Source: Hypsibius dujardini
Lineage: Eukaryota > Tardigrada > Eutardigrada > Parachela > Hypsibiidae
DNA length: 64,000 nucleotides
Direction: 5' to 3'
NCBI GenBank assembly: GCA_001579985.1
Contig: LRSR01000415.1
Location: 20,686-84,685, forward strand
Shown here: positions 41,934 to 54,600 of the stretch, one piece after another
How the letters are laid out: each line of letters begins with the position of its first letter
Numbering within the stretch: the stretch's first letter is position 1
The notes under the pieces: model-generated
Database searches by the model: none
What the model was told of the DNA's origin: nothing
Seen by the model: only the letters and a program-made list of their open reading frames with translations
Position numbers and translations under genes: made by a program

Positions 41934-44900
41934 ATGGATAAATACGTCGACGACTTTGGCCGACTCCAATCGATCGTTGAATCAATTGGAACCGACCTGC
42001 CGTTGCCGCTAATTGTAGTGGTTGGTGCCCAGGTATGTATATTGTAGAGTAAAGTTCTTAGCAACTATGCAGCGTAATTTAAAAAAACTATCGTCATTGC
42101 GTGTGACGTACCATTTTTTAACAGAGCGATGGCAAGAGTTCCGTTCTGGAGAGCATCGTTGGTCACCCTTTCCTGCCCAGGGGCGAAGGATGCGTGACGA
42201 GGACCCCAATCAAATTATTCATGCGGACAACGCACGCCGAAAACGGTAATGTGCATGTATTTCTACACATCTGGTCACACTGCTTGCGGGACGATATTAG
42301 CGGAATACTAGTGTAAAATCCGCAAGCGATTGGGCCAATTTGGGCTTGAATAACAGATTATTCAGTGACCAACTTGACAATGTGAACAGAACGATTGATG
42401 AACAATTCAATTGGGCCCATTGGTAAGTAGCCAAAAATATTTATTTTCGTATAATCCCCGAGTGCCTCCTTGTCCATTACGCCTCTGGGGTTTAGAAATG
42501 TGAAAACAGGGGAAACAGGGCGAGTCTGAAAACATGCTAAACCCCGTAGCCTGACATTTGATTTTGGAGTCAAATTGTCACACAAAAGACGTTTTCGCTC
42601 GTAGGTTGCGACCCAGTCGAAAACATATCAGTCTCATACGACACCGGAATACTCGGTGGATTGGGGCGCGCGGCCCCTGTCACCCATACGAAACGGCTCC
42701 GCGATTTCCGAAACATAGCTCCAACCATTCAGGAAGCTACACGGGAACTTACCGGAGGCCGAACGGTAGGGATTCTTCAGGTCTCCAGCGCATTAAACCT
42801 TGTCAAGTGACAGTAATACTTTGCTCTTCTCGTGGATGCCGACAGGGTATAGTGGAGAACCTCATCACAGTCAACATACAATCCCCCCGAGTTCCGAATT
42901 TAACGCTGATTGATCTTCCGGGAATGATTGAGGTACCTGCAAACGGATTAGGAATTTGTTGGATTATGGATTTGAAAATGTCTGTGAAAGAACTTGTTCT
43001 TTTCACATTGTAGAATGTTAGCGAGGGCGCACCGGAGAAAATGAGGGAAGACGTGAATCGAATGATTAGGCACTATATCAGTAATCCGACCGCAATCATT
43101 TTGGCTGTGCACCAGGCAGGAAGCGATGTCGTCATGTCGAAAGCATTGCGCGAAGCGAAAAAGGTGGACCCCGAAGGTATGTCGGCTAAGTTATAACGAG
43201 ACTGTTGATAATGATTCTTCGAACCTATGAGGTCAAAACGTTTCGATCTGCTACATCTACGCCAGTTCGGTAAGTTTTGAAATGCAACTTGTAGGTAAAC
43301 GCACATTTTGTGTGTTGACAAAGCTGGATCTGGTGGATCGACAGGTCGACATCACTGACCGACTCAACGGTGTGGAGGTCGGACGGATTCTGAATGTGCG
43401 TCGCGTTTTCGGGATCATCAATCAGACAGGCCACACCAATCATCCCAACGGATTTGTGCCTGTACGTGTTATTAATGGGGGCTCTATATCGTAATGTCTA
43501 GTTTTGCGGAATGCTAATCATTATTCAGGATTTCGAGGAGTATGGTTCGACTCAACAAGGACCACGGACTGCTGCGGAGTTGGAGGATGAATTTTTTCGG
43601 CAACGGCCTTCTTACCGACAGCTTTCCAAACTCCACGGCAGAGACAAACTTGTTTCTCATTTGACTAGCGTAAGATAAGCCTATGAAGTTTCATTTGTCA
43701 ATCAATTATCCACTTGACGCGAATCGCAGGTTTTTCGAGCCCACATCAGGGACCACCTACCTGAATTAAGACGCGAGCTCGACATATCGGTCGCTTCATG
43801 CGAGGAGGAATTGGCTGCGCTGAGGGAAGACGACCTCCCTGCTGACGACGGATCAAACCATGAGCATTGGCAGTTCCCTCTCCTGGCCAAATTTATCAAT
43901 AGGTTCTGCAAAGCGCTGATTAAGAGTGTTGACGGCGATGTCGACCAAGGCTCGGACAAACTGGCCGGGGGTGTGTGTCTGGAGAGACTCTTCAATAATA
44001 CTTATTGGCGTAATCTGGATAAAATAGTTCCACTGAGCAACGTTTCCCCACAGCAAGTGTGGACACAGATACAGAACTGTGGTGTAAGGTCGCTTAACAC
44101 AACTAAGCATCTATCGAGCGTGATACTTACATTCCTGTCGACTACAGGGTCTTGAGCCACAAATGTTCCTCAGCACCAAGGCATTTAGAGTTCTTGTGAG
44201 AAACGAGATACTCCGAATGAAGGACGAGAGTGTGAATTGCGTCCAACTGGCTCATAAGGAAATGCTCACTATTCGGGATCGGGCCGCGACCATGAGCATC
44301 AAGGTATGCCACCTAAATTAGTTAATATTTCTTCCAAATTCGGCCAGTTAATTTTCTATAGGATGTCCGACGAAGGTATCCCGCTCTACATGAAAAAATC
44401 ACGGACACCGTCGCCGAGTTTCTAGGCCAACGACAAGCCAAATCTCGCGAAATGGTCGAGCATAGTGTTCTCATGCAGCTGGACTACATCAACGTCAAAC
44501 ATGAGGCGTTCAGGGCTGCCAGAACACGTGCGGAGGCTTTGCAACTACCTAGCAAACATAAGCCAATTCATATTGGCCCTGGAGGTAATAATGACGAAAA
44601 GGAGGAGGAGGAGGAGGAGGAGGAGGAGGATGAAGAGGATGACGTGGATGATAAAGAGGGCAAATATTCATCCGTGAGTCAATCTAATCCCAGGGATAAA
44701 TGCGATTGCATTAACTATAAATCTAGCGAATGGCATAAGCCTACTTTTCTTCATTTTGGGTAGTTTCATAAACCTTGCACCTATGCGCTAGTGAGGTAAT
44801 GAGTGAACATGTTTTTCCTTATCAGAATTGCGACCCTGAGGATAAGAATCAGATGGGTGAGAAAGAGAAACTGGACTGCCAAAAAATCATGCTTCTGGTG

Positions 44901-45236
44901 GCTGAGTACTTCGATATCATTCGGGGCATCGTCAGAGACAGTGTTCCCAAAATCATTGTGCGGTTTCTCATAAACGAAGTCAAGGTCAGTGAAGATTTTT
45001 CCTTCTGAGTGAACATTTGTACATGAAAAGCAAGGATTACTGCCCACACATTGGTCCCCCTTGCTCAACAGGATAACATTGAAAATATCCTTATGACCAC
45101 ACTCCAGCCCAGGGAGGTGTATGAGCCGCTGCTCAAAGAGTCGGAAGACACAGCTGCGATTCGACGGGAACTGACAGCTCGGCGTGACCAGCTGAACGAA
45201 GCAATTGTCATCGTTAAGGAGCTGGCCATTGAATAA
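41934..45236 (+). CDS. Dynamin/Mx-like large GTPase, right copy
   Basis: Twelve exons: 41934-42032, 42125-42245, 42605-42765, 42846-42932, 43014-43176, 43295-43461, 43529-43669, 43730-44083, 44148-44303, 44362-44673, 44826-44984, 45072-45236. They sum to 2085 nt, 694 aa, with no break. Motifs and layout match the left copy: P-loop GAQSDGKSS, DLPG at 150, TKLD at 219, stalk, and effector domain at the C-terminus; no PH domain. The P-loop has Asp where most dynamins have Ala or Ser before GKS. The coding sequence is intact, so both copies are probably functional. The nine-Glu run in exon 10 is encoded by consecutive GAG codons. Confidence 0.9.
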
Positions 45237-45528
45237 CTTGGAAAACAATTTAAGCAGAAATTCCCACTCCTTTTGATGAGAGCCATCACTCAGAGCTGTC
45301 CAGTTTATAAGTCAAGTTGATTGTGAGTTTTTTTAATGCCGTGACAGCTGGCAACACTATATTCGCTCCGTAGGTCCAGGACCAGATTTTATGCGTATAT
45401 TATTGTCCTCCATTTGTAAGTGCTAATTATTGGTTAGTGGCTTTTTTCTTCTGCTATTCTGGCGGCCGATAGGTTTACCCATTGTTCTACCGTACCCCAT
45501 AAAATTATATCTACAATTACACTATATT

Positions 45529-46048
45529 ATTAATTGTGTTGTAACAAATACTCCGCGACTGTAACATATCATTAGAAAATTGCTCCGGCGCTTCCCGAAG
45601 AATTAATTAAACCAGAGATCGGAAGAGCCAGGACCTGATTGTTCTGGATCACGCATATTGCCTATATTATATATAATTACGCTGTCCGAATTCGAAATCG
45701 GATTAAATCAATTATATAATCATCAAAAAGATCTGCCAAATCGACGTCGGATTTAGTCAGAAGGCTTAATTATGATTATAATTATTCATCATTAGTCGAG
45801 GGGCCACTAAAATGAATGTAGGGCGAAACGGAAACGCGGTAAAATCAATGATGCAATATCCTCTATAAAATCGTTCTGACTCCTGCTCATTAGCATATGT
45901 TGTTGTTGAACTGTGACGCTTTCAAATCCACACGAGAAAAAGTGTCAGTCCAGCAGTCTCAAGGGGAATGTCTTCCCTTCGGCATATTGTGGCACTTGCC
46001 ACTTTCCAGGGTCATGTGTAGCCAACCGAAACGGTTCAGGTTATCCAG
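45529..46048. other. Non-genic flank of the right arm
   Basis: AT-rich sequence of about 500 bases with no supported gene. It ends where a receptor exon relic begins on the plus strand. Confidence 0.5.
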
Positions 46049-46182
46049 ATGGAGTTAATCTGCCCCGGGTATCTCGGTACAAAAAATGGCAACGACGCGC
46101 TCCGCTTCAGCGGACCAGCTTATCGAGTGACAGTGGAAGAAGTTAACCGTCGCTATGCCGGAATGTTCGTCCTGCCACCCTG
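46049..46182 (+). pseudogene. Truncated receptor exon 1 relic (ANF-receptor family)
   Basis: Plus-strand frame: ELICPGYLGTKNGNDALRFS, then GPAYRVTVEEVNRRYAGMF, and homology then ends abruptly. It is nearly identical to the relic at 28098-28359 on the other strand over their shared part, and lacks the stop that interrupts that one. Only the first third of the exon is present. Confidence 0.65.
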
Positions 46183-47515
46183 CCCCTAATTGCCCGTTGT
46201 TCCGTTCGTTTGACGGTCCGATCGTCTCCCCGTTTTTTAGAAGCTTACTGCTAATATTTATCTTCTAAGTAGTTCGTGCCACCCGTTACCCGTTCGTTCG
46301 TGTTCGTGGATTTTCGTCAACAGCCCGCCCGTCCGTCGTCCCTTTTGTCCAACTGTAAGTATGTTACCTCCGGTGCGTCTCCGTATGAACCATAAGTGGA
46401 CCGTATGAACTGTATTAAATTTAAAGGCCCCTTGTGCATATTATGTCTATACCGCAACATGAAGATGCACACCTTTAAAATCGGAATTTTCTGTCCGACA
46501 TTCTAGTCGTTTAGAAACTTATCATTTCGATATCTAATTTTTCTTGGGTAAAAAGAATCAGTACCAAAATCTTGACTGGTGGACGTAAGATTAGTCTCAC
46601 AGATCACAAACTGCGGGGCACATAGGTTGATGAAGTAAAGGGCTCACATATAGCGATAAGCTATTCACTATTGTCGCGGGTAATTTCATGACTGGACTGG
46701 TGGACTTCAATCATCTTCCACATAGCCGCTGCTTACCGCTCATGTACTTGTGTGTTTACTTGCTGTATATTTATGTGTTCTCAGAAGTACCGAACCGGAA
46801 GTGTTCGGCTGGACGATTGTTATCTGAACGAGCCTGCGTGCCGCGACCGGTTCCCTACTTGATATACTTGCAGTGTGTGTGTTTTCTTAGTTAGTGTAGT
46901 TAGCTCTTCCTTTTCTACAGAAGTTTGGGTCTTCATCGCTTTCTTTCTCTTTTCTCTCCTGTAGCTCCTGCTCCTCATTGTTTATTCTATCCATCTTTGT
47001 AATGCTAACTGTATCCGATTAATACAAATCCCCCCCTCCCCCCACTTGCAGCCTCTTCTCTTTGTTGCCCTTCGGGCAGTAGAAAGTAGAAACGACAATA
47101 ACCAAATGCAAAACAGAAAACCCTGCTTGATTTGAAACCTCATCATTTGAAATCGGGTTGACAACCAAAACCAGGGAAGCCCACAAAACTCTGAGCAGTT
47201 TACAAATTGTTGGAAGAAGAGAACATGCAGAATTTTCCGAGCCGTGAGAATTTTTCATATCAGCCTGGCCTGCAGGCCCTAGTTCCCATTAAACATGCAG
47301 AAAGATATCTGTCCGTTTAATTTCCCGGAAAAATGCTGGCAAAAGTTCTGCCAGAAAAAATACTCGTTAAAATTCCGAAAGTTTTAGGATTTTGGGGAGT
47401 AGGACAAATTTATCCGACTTCCAAAATTAACCCCAGCTGGCAAAAAATAGGATAATATACAGACCCTAGTACGCATTTGGTGTACAAAAAGTTTTTTCCA
47501 TACATATAAAAATTA
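46183..47515. other. Non-genic stretch
   Basis: Repeats of the type CCGTTCGTTCGTGTTCGT at 46200-46340 and a pyrimidine run at 47030-47045. No supported gene. Confidence 0.5.
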
Positions 47516-47661
47516 CAGTGAAAGTCCTGAGATTCGAACCACGTCGCACTATCTTTTCTACTTTACTCTCTCAAACTCCAAGCTAGCAAAGCCCGGCTCT
47601 GAGCGAACGGTTCGATAGAAATAATCTCATGTGACCGTCCGAATCTCAGGATTTTTCACTG
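47516..47661. mobile_element. TA-flanked MITE (Tc1/mariner type)
   Basis: CAGTGAAAGTCCTGAGATTCG at 47516-47536 is matched by CGAATCTCAGGATTTTTCACTG at the other end, and both ends are flanked by TA, the target of Tc1/mariner elements. About 145 bases, no coding. Confidence 0.75.
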
Positions 47662-48066
47662 TATCGCAAATTTATCGCAAATCAGGGTATAATAGCGCCT
47701 GAATATTGTTCCAGTCTTCCCACGACCGTGAAACGTGAAAGCATAACTTTCGCAATTCTTCGCGAAAATGCTAAAACTGTTTCAAAACAATTGTTGTACA
47801 CATTTCGCCATTTTGTTTCCGGTGTTGATTTTTGTTTTTGATGTTTCTTCAGCTCGGTGATGTCATGAAATTTTAAATTTTCATCCATTTTGTACATAGC
47901 TTTCCTCCTTTACATAAACTGGACAATAAATTCTTTGTTGGAAAATGGAACAAAACAACTGCTCCAGACCAAGTGGTTGATTGTTCGATTGTATGAAAAT
48001 CACTCCTGCTCCGCCCCTTTTGCCCATCCCCCCAGACCCTCCATTACACTCAATCTTGTCGTGGAC

Positions 48067-48547
48067 TAGAGGTGTGCAGACCGTACCGCACCGCCGCAAA
48101 CCGCGCGGCGGTCCGCGGCGGTGCGGTTTTGGACTGCTCGCGGTCTGCGGTGCGGTTGCGGTTTTGCATTTTTTAACCGCCGCAAACCGCGAAATATCTA
48201 AAAACCAATTTAATTGTGCACGATAACTCTTTCCGTAGTTTGCACCACATGGCGCGTCATTTGTTTACGCTGGTAAGTTAGGGTTCGTGCTTTTAGTCGG
48301 TTCGCAAGTCATTGGAGTCCATAAATGGAACAGAACCGTGCGTTAAACCAGCTGTTCCGATTTAACGACAATTTTGATCGAATCGAGCGGTTCCAGCGGT
48401 GCGGTTGCGGTTAAGAAAAATTTATCCGCGGTCAGCGGCGGTGCGGTTTTGTCCATTTCTCGCGGAGCGGTGTGGTGCGGTCGCGGTTAAAAAATTGGGC
48501 TGCGGTGCGGTTTGCGGATTGATTTTTTTTAACCGTGCACAGCTCTA
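48067..48547. mobile_element. Non-autonomous hAT-like element, copy 1
   Basis: The element starts TAGAGGTGTGCA and ends TGCACAGCTCTA, and is bracketed by a perfect 8-bp target duplication TCGTGGAC (48059-48066 and 48548-48555), the mark of hAT transposition. Inside are repeated GCGGTGCGGTTTTG/CCGCCGCAAACCGC blocks of high GC content. A second copy lies at 58037. Confidence 0.88.
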
Positions 48548-48607
48548 TCGTGGACTGTAGATAAAATAAAGCCAGTATCTGTTTAATAAAGTCATTTATC
48601 CCCGTGC

Positions 48608-48804
48608 TTACTAGAGACAGACTCAGACACAGACACGCACGTACATAAACACATACACAAACACAAAGATACAGACACAGACACACATATGACATAGATA
48701 CAGACACAGACACAGACACAGACACAGACACAGACACAGACACGGACACGGACATAGAGGCAAACACAGACACCGACACAGGCATAGACACGGACACAGA
48801 TATT
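48608..48804 (+). repeat. ACAGAC hexamer microsatellite
   Basis: About 200 bases of imperfect (GACACA)n with a pure core near 48700-48745. A small related patch lies at 28016-28047. Confidence 0.9.
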
Positions 48805-49632
48805 AGAGTGCTATCGCATTTCGTACGAGACGACTGTGATTACGAGAGGAGTCACGTGACTCACTCCAGTCGTCAGTGAGTTACCCCAGTCGGCTCGTGC
48901 AGGCTGTCGTCGACGACTGGAATGGATTGAGTCGTAGTCAACTTTCCTGTTCTTCCGAGGTACATTCTCAGAACAAAACTGTTACTAGTTTAGGAAGGGA
49001 ATTCATTTTTCTATTTTGAAGACTTTGCTTGACGATTGAGACTTAGGCATTCGATTGCTATGCCCATTTTTGTGAACTCTACTGAAAACGTTACTTTTCA
49101 CAAAGTAAACTCCGTTCCGCTCACAAAGCGGATGAGCCGCTCCGCAGTAGCAGCGGATTTATGAATAATCCTCTTGTGCTCTATACGGGGCTAGCCTAAA
49201 GTTCCTCTAAAAATCAAGAATGGAGACAGAAAACCCTTCGAATTGATGCACAATTTAGGGTGTATAGTGACGTTGAAACCTTTAAAAGAAATGGATAATG
49301 TGCATATCTCAGCTACGCAGATCCATCGATTGATTGATTTAGGATAAAAATTCCGGCTTTCTCCGAAAGGATGAATGGCTTTAAAACGGATTTGATATTC
49401 ATAGGCCCAAGCATAATAATGAAAGAAAACACTTTCTAAGTCACGAAGTAAAGGAAGACAGGCGCGAATGTAGCGTCTTGACCAATTGGCGGCATTTTAA
49501 AAAACCAAAACAAATGAGTCGGGAAAATTCTACGGGAACGCGCAGCGATAGCGTGATTCGAGCACGGTTACAGTACGACTGGCTCTCGAGTCGTACTCGG
49601 ACTCGTCTCGGGCAAAATGCGATAGCGCTCTA
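48805..49632. mobile_element. Probable 0.83-kb foldback element
   Basis: AGAGTGCTATCGCATTTCGTACGAGACGA at the left end resembles the reverse complement of the right end (TCGTCTCGGGCAAAATGCGATAGCGCTCT). The interior has further CGAGTC/GACTCG palindromes and no reading frame of note. Confidence 0.5.
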
Positions 49633-49689
49633 TTGACATCGACGGAAATATTCTTTCCTACCTGGCGACATCATGACCGCAAGTCCGCG

Positions 49690-50060
49690 TGAATGGTGCC
49701 TTTTCCTATATTACTCGTACCAGTCACTGACCAAAAATGAGCTAGCCGCAATAGCAGTCGCCGGGCTATCGTCTTCCTTATGGTAACTGAACATGATTGA
49801 AAAGTTGAATATTCCGGCGTAATGACAGTTACAGTAGAAGTCCTCATATTTTGCGTACGTCACAGGGGCGTTTGAACACGTTTTCCCCATAACGAAAGTG
49901 TCCCGGGACAAAGCACGGAATAGAAACGCGCCTGCGACGTACGCAAAATATGAGGACTTCTACTGTATAATCATCCACTGCCACTTGGTAAGCTGGTCCG
50001 TTAAATCTGAGCGCATCGTTGGCATTTTTTGTTTTGACGAAACCAGGGCAACCTAATTCA
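49690..50060 (-). pseudogene. Receptor exon 1 relic split by a MITE
   Basis: On the minus strand the sequence reads CPGFVKTKNANDALRFNGPA, YQVAVDD, then the 134-bp element at 49832-49965, and resumes with HYAGIFNFSIMFSYHKEDDS and FLVSDWYE. The match to exon 1 of the 51639-57247 gene is clear. A stop follows DWYE. Confidence 0.7.
49832..49965. mobile_element. TA-flanked MITE inserted in the receptor relic
   Basis: Perfect 30-bp inverted repeats starting CAGTAGAAGTCCTCATATTT at both ends, each flanked by TA. The host sequence on the two sides joins as one exon, so this is a clean insertion. Confidence 0.9.
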
Positions 50061-50449
50061 GCCTAAATCACCTCAGCCATTTCGTTGTGGTAAATACCAT
50101 TCAAGCACTCCGCAATTCAATCATAAATTGACCAAGAACGCGTATACAAGATGGACGTTTTTACTTCAACTCTTGTCCAAATAGTTAATTGTGAGCCGAT
50201 TCCACTGAAAATAATGAAGATATTTCATTCCAGCCTTGGCCTTCCGTTTTGCATTATCTTGTGATTTGATGAATTTTCGCGAGTTGCCTTTGATTGTATA
50301 ATACCCTATCAACGTGGAAAGCCTCTATATTTTCAATTTTCCGGATTATTGTTATTCTGTAGTGAATGGGAATAATTTATGATAGGTTCACATCAACAAA
50401 TATTTGGGCGTCTGACTTCTAGGCGCACGCGACTCAGCGTACCTGTTCT

Positions 50450-50735
50450 CACGAGGACGCTATACCTCCGAGAGGAGCTAAATTTGTCGCTTCGAGTAGC
50501 ACCACTGTCCGACCACTGTCAGCAACACTTGACACGGCAGCAGACTTCCCATTATTGTCCCGTCCCGGGCTACCCTCCTTGCTGAGAAAAATCACTGAGA
50601 AGTTCAACAGGCTAGCATACATCCGGTTAGACTCTCCACAGCGGCTTGATATACCGGCGCACTGAAACCGAGTGCCGCATAACCACGCTGAGTGTCAAGA
50701 AGTCAGGACAGCTAATATTCACCTAAATAACGCAG
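50450..50735 (-). pseudogene. Receptor exon 1 relic with frameshifts
   Basis: Minus-strand frames give RGYAALGFSAPVYQAAVES and, after a shift, NRMYASLLNFSVIFLSK, matching GALGFSGPAFQAAVEEGNRKYAGLLNFSLTFLS of the gene at 51639-57247 more closely than the other relics do. It lies directly downstream of that gene, on the same strand. Confidence 0.65.
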
Positions 50736-51638
50736 CTTACACGTAGTGGTAGGCAAAGTCGCATCCCGATCATTATTAAGACAATAGGCCACATTGCGCA
50801 ACGATTCAGTATTTATCGATTGTTCTGAAAAACGTTTTGCCCTACAACTCAAACAATTACTCGAAATAAGACTTTTATTTTGTGTCGGAGAAAGGTCCCA
50901 GTCATGTTGGAAAGGTCACAATCACGCATACAGAAAAATAAAAACCTTTGTTCCTCATTAAATGGAAAGTTTGGAGATGTAAATCTCCAAGTGAGGGTAT
51001 AGTCTTGGTCAAAACGCGTTAAACTAATAACAGAGAGGCAGGGGCTTCAAATCGAGCATGTTTTGAAAAATTCAAAGTGAAGTTGTGCACGCGGAAATTA
51101 AATAAAAAACTGAGTACCATCAAGTGGTTTACTCTCTGTACGTGCTGCTCATAAGCGTATCTCGCCCTCTAAATTTAGGTTAAAATACTTTTGTATTCAA
51201 CACTCATTCTTATGTACGTGGGCTGGATGAAAACTTTGCTACTTTTAAAGGTAAAGGCCTAGCCTGCCTCTTTTTAGCCGTGTTGCGCCTTTTGTGTGGT
51301 ACTATTGTGCTTGTCGGTATCGTAGTATGCGTTTTGACACGAAGATTATTAAATGAACTAAGCAAAGCAAACGATACGAACAATCTAAAAATCAGATACT
51401 CGTAGCACCGATGTCACAAATCGACCGGATTCGTAGGAATGAATTACGGGCAACTTCGAGGATATGTGATTCAACTACCAATATGCTGTAAAATGTGCGA
51501 GCCGCCGGACGTTAGACGGCACGCGTGCCACGGAAACGCTGGATCATTGCCCCATTAAGATATCGTTCAGTGATGGCGTCACTTATTGGCACTTTATTTG
51601 ACGTGATATAGCGTAGTTTGAATTGAAGAAAAGGTTAC
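50736..51638. other. Stretch where the catalytic exons of the receptor would be expected
   Basis: Both strands read here show only short frames. A minus-strand piece near 51486-51390 is open for about 30 codons but has no kinase or cyclase motif. Confidence 0.5.
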
Positions 51639-54600
51639 TTTTTCGAACCACAGCTCGGTGGGGAGCAACCGCCATGACGGGGTATCGTACTGCTGCCCTC
51701 GAATGTAGAGCCTAAACCACACTCCAATCAATGCACATTTAGGGAAACATTGGTTAGTAATCGTAAGCACCAGTATAGTTCTACCTTACTATCCCGACTG
51801 TAACTGAAATGCAGACCAAGACGACCGTGACAAGGAGAGGCATGAGTATTGAACGATCTAAGAAAAGATGATACTTGTGAGCACACAGAAAATTCAGGTT
51901 CACAACGGTTCCAGTCAGAGCGTAACAGTGGGGTGGGGGAGGCACTGGGGCAGCCGCCCCTGCCTAAATTAAATAGAGGGGTTTCGCTTGAGGGTTGCCC
52001 CCTACCGGCAATTCCTTAGGTAGAGGAGCTTCAAGGAATATTACCCTTCCACCCCCTCCCCAATAGGGCTGAAGGCAACTGTCCCTGCCTAACTAATAAG
52101 AGGGGCTTCACGCGAGAGTTTTTCCCTCACCCCTCCCCCCAATAGGATTGGGGTACCGGCCCCTGCAAGGGAGGAAAGCCCCCCGCCGTAGTAGAACTGG
52201 GGCAGCTGCCCTTGCATAATTAATGAGAGTGGCTTCACGTGAATGCAGTCCCCAAAAGATCGGAGGTAGATGTCCCTGAATAACCAATTAGAGGGACTTC
52301 ATGGCAGGGCAGTCCATCTCGGCCTGTCCCCCATCCCCGCTTCTTCCCCAATAGGGAGAGGGCGCCGATTCAGTTTTCTAAATGTAAACTCGCCAGCAGA
52401 CATCTCATTTTCATCATCACATCACATCGCAGACATTTTTCACATGAAAGTAAACTGTCCCTTAAATGTCCATTACGCAGCCGGTTACACCGCTTTGAGA
52501 CCAACCTGAGTTTTGGCAGATCCTACGGTCATTCTTGTACCCGCAAAGGGGTTCATTAAGGGGTGGCCATGCACCACTTGGCCAGTCGATCGAGATGTCT
52601 CGAATAGTTTTCAGAATAGGGGGTTCATCCGCTGATTCCAATAGAAATGCCTGCGCACAGTATAGTATAAGATGTTCATACCCCTGACCCCTTGATATAG
52701 GCTCTACTTACCTCAATTTGCTCAGATACCCGTTTAGTGTGGACTACAGATTGCGGCCTGCGACGTATCCCCGTACGATCAATGTGCAGCTCTGCAAATC
52801 GGTTGTGGAATGTCCGGTTGAGGAACATCCCTCCCAGCGTGAGTGCATCACGCAGGGAAGCTTCCCCAGTTGACGCGAGGGACTCGTTCAACACCTGTAA
52901 ACCCAAGTTTTGACCTGGACCAATAAAAACACTTGCGTGATGAAATTGTGTGGCCGCGTGCCTCGTTTCAAGTTTCCCTGAAGCGAAGCAAGCGACCTGG
53001 ACTGACCCAGCTGACTTTCTCGAACGTCCCACCCTACAATCGTGACTTGCTACTTTTAGTGACTAATTTAGTAGTTGTAAATACCCATAATAACTGAAAT
53101 AAACAGCGAGCTTGCGAAAATTTACGCGTAGGTTTCAAACTCAGGTGGAAGTCAAATTTACGCGGAAGTTTCGCTTCAGTGACTATTATATTCGTGTCTT
53201 TTTTAACAGGACGTTACGATGAAAGTCCGATTTACTCGCAGGGGTCAGGAATTATAACGCGCACGACGAGCATATCTTGGTCATGGAGCGTGACGGCATG
53301 AGTAGCTCTAGACTAAATATGTGTGTGCCCGCCCACGAAACTCGTGTTTCGTGTGGCTTTGCAAGAAGTTTCAATCAGCCTCACGGTCACCTCAAAAATA
53401 CAGTGTGAGTATGGTTTCTGCGTGAATTTAAATATTACGGGCAGTTTTTCGCAAGCTCTTTAACGTTTTAATTAACTAAAGATTAATGCAAGAAAATTGT
53501 CATAAAGGAACTATTTTTTACTACAAATAAACTAAATATTTTAAAAACTAAAGGGTCTAAACGAAAAACTTGTTATATTAGTGCAAAATGTTAAACCCTA
53601 TTAGCCCTTTAAACAAAATTGGGGTTCATTAAGCTATTTATGAATAACTTTTTAAAAGTTGTTACGAGTGCTCCACTCGGATTGTAGAGGTCCCTCTAAT
53701 TATTTACAGACGGACTAGAAATTGCAAGTTTAGGTGGCCCGTTCCAGGACGTTGGCCTCATACGAAACCATACCTGTGCCAGCATGCCGATGCTTGCGTA
53801 ACTTGACAGCACCTCCTGACTTGGCTAAAACGTCCAGAACAGTTGATAAAAAATTGTGGTACACTGGTAGTAACAAAACCCCTACGATTCGTACTTGTTC
53901 GCTCGCTGTGTAAGATGTGTCGAACAATACTCTGGCGCGGCGACGAAGCTCTGCTAGAAAGTCCTCCAGGTCTGCTTTGTATTGGACGGTATAGATCGGT
54001 TCGACCTGTTGGACGACCAGCAACGAACCAAACGCCCTTCGGGCAACCTGGATGCGGAACACGCTCTGGTATGCATTTCAAGTGTCAGTCTCTCTTTTTC
54101 TCTCTTTTTCTAAATTGTTTTACTCAATTATTATAACCTCATCGAAGTGATCGCCGTAGGACCACGTGGAGTTGCCAACTCTCGGCTGCTTGCTCGCATC
54201 GTCCGTACCCCAAGCCACGTAGACGTATTCACCGTTTGTCATGTTGCGGTGCCAGGCATCAATCTGAATGAGTCAACGGAATTTCAGTTGTAAGATGAAG
54301 TTTAGGAAAAACGGCAAACCACGGAAGAATTATATGGTAACTATCTTAACGAAATGTACTAATAAATCAACGAACTATGATGTCTTTGAACTCCCAAAAG
54401 ACAGTGGCGAATTGAGGTCGAGGGGAAGATAAGCTTGCTGGGGGGGCGCAAACATTTGTTTATACCACTCTCAGCCCGACGATGGGGCAAGCTATAACAT
54501 TCAAAAAGTCATAACTTTTTGCTCCCCCCCCCTTCATCGGTCTGGCTAGGGGCAGACTTTAATATTCAGAAAGCCTAAATTGGTGTGCCCCTCCCCCATC

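Larger units (their letters stand above)
40866..45528. repeat. Right arm of the 4.66-kb inverted duplication
   Basis: Reverse complement of 30016-34675. Homology begins near GTGCTGTATAGTTGTAAAGC and ends near AATTACACTATATT. The arms are separated by about 6.2 kb that is not duplicated. Confidence 0.93.

Noticed and set aside
47520-47545. tRNA B-box-like GATTCGAACC near 47530
   Set aside because: It belongs to the inverted end of a MITE, and no cloverleaf can be drawn around it.
48608-48804. Repeat that might suggest a CRISPR array
   Set aside because: It is a hexamer microsatellite without spacers, in an animal genome.
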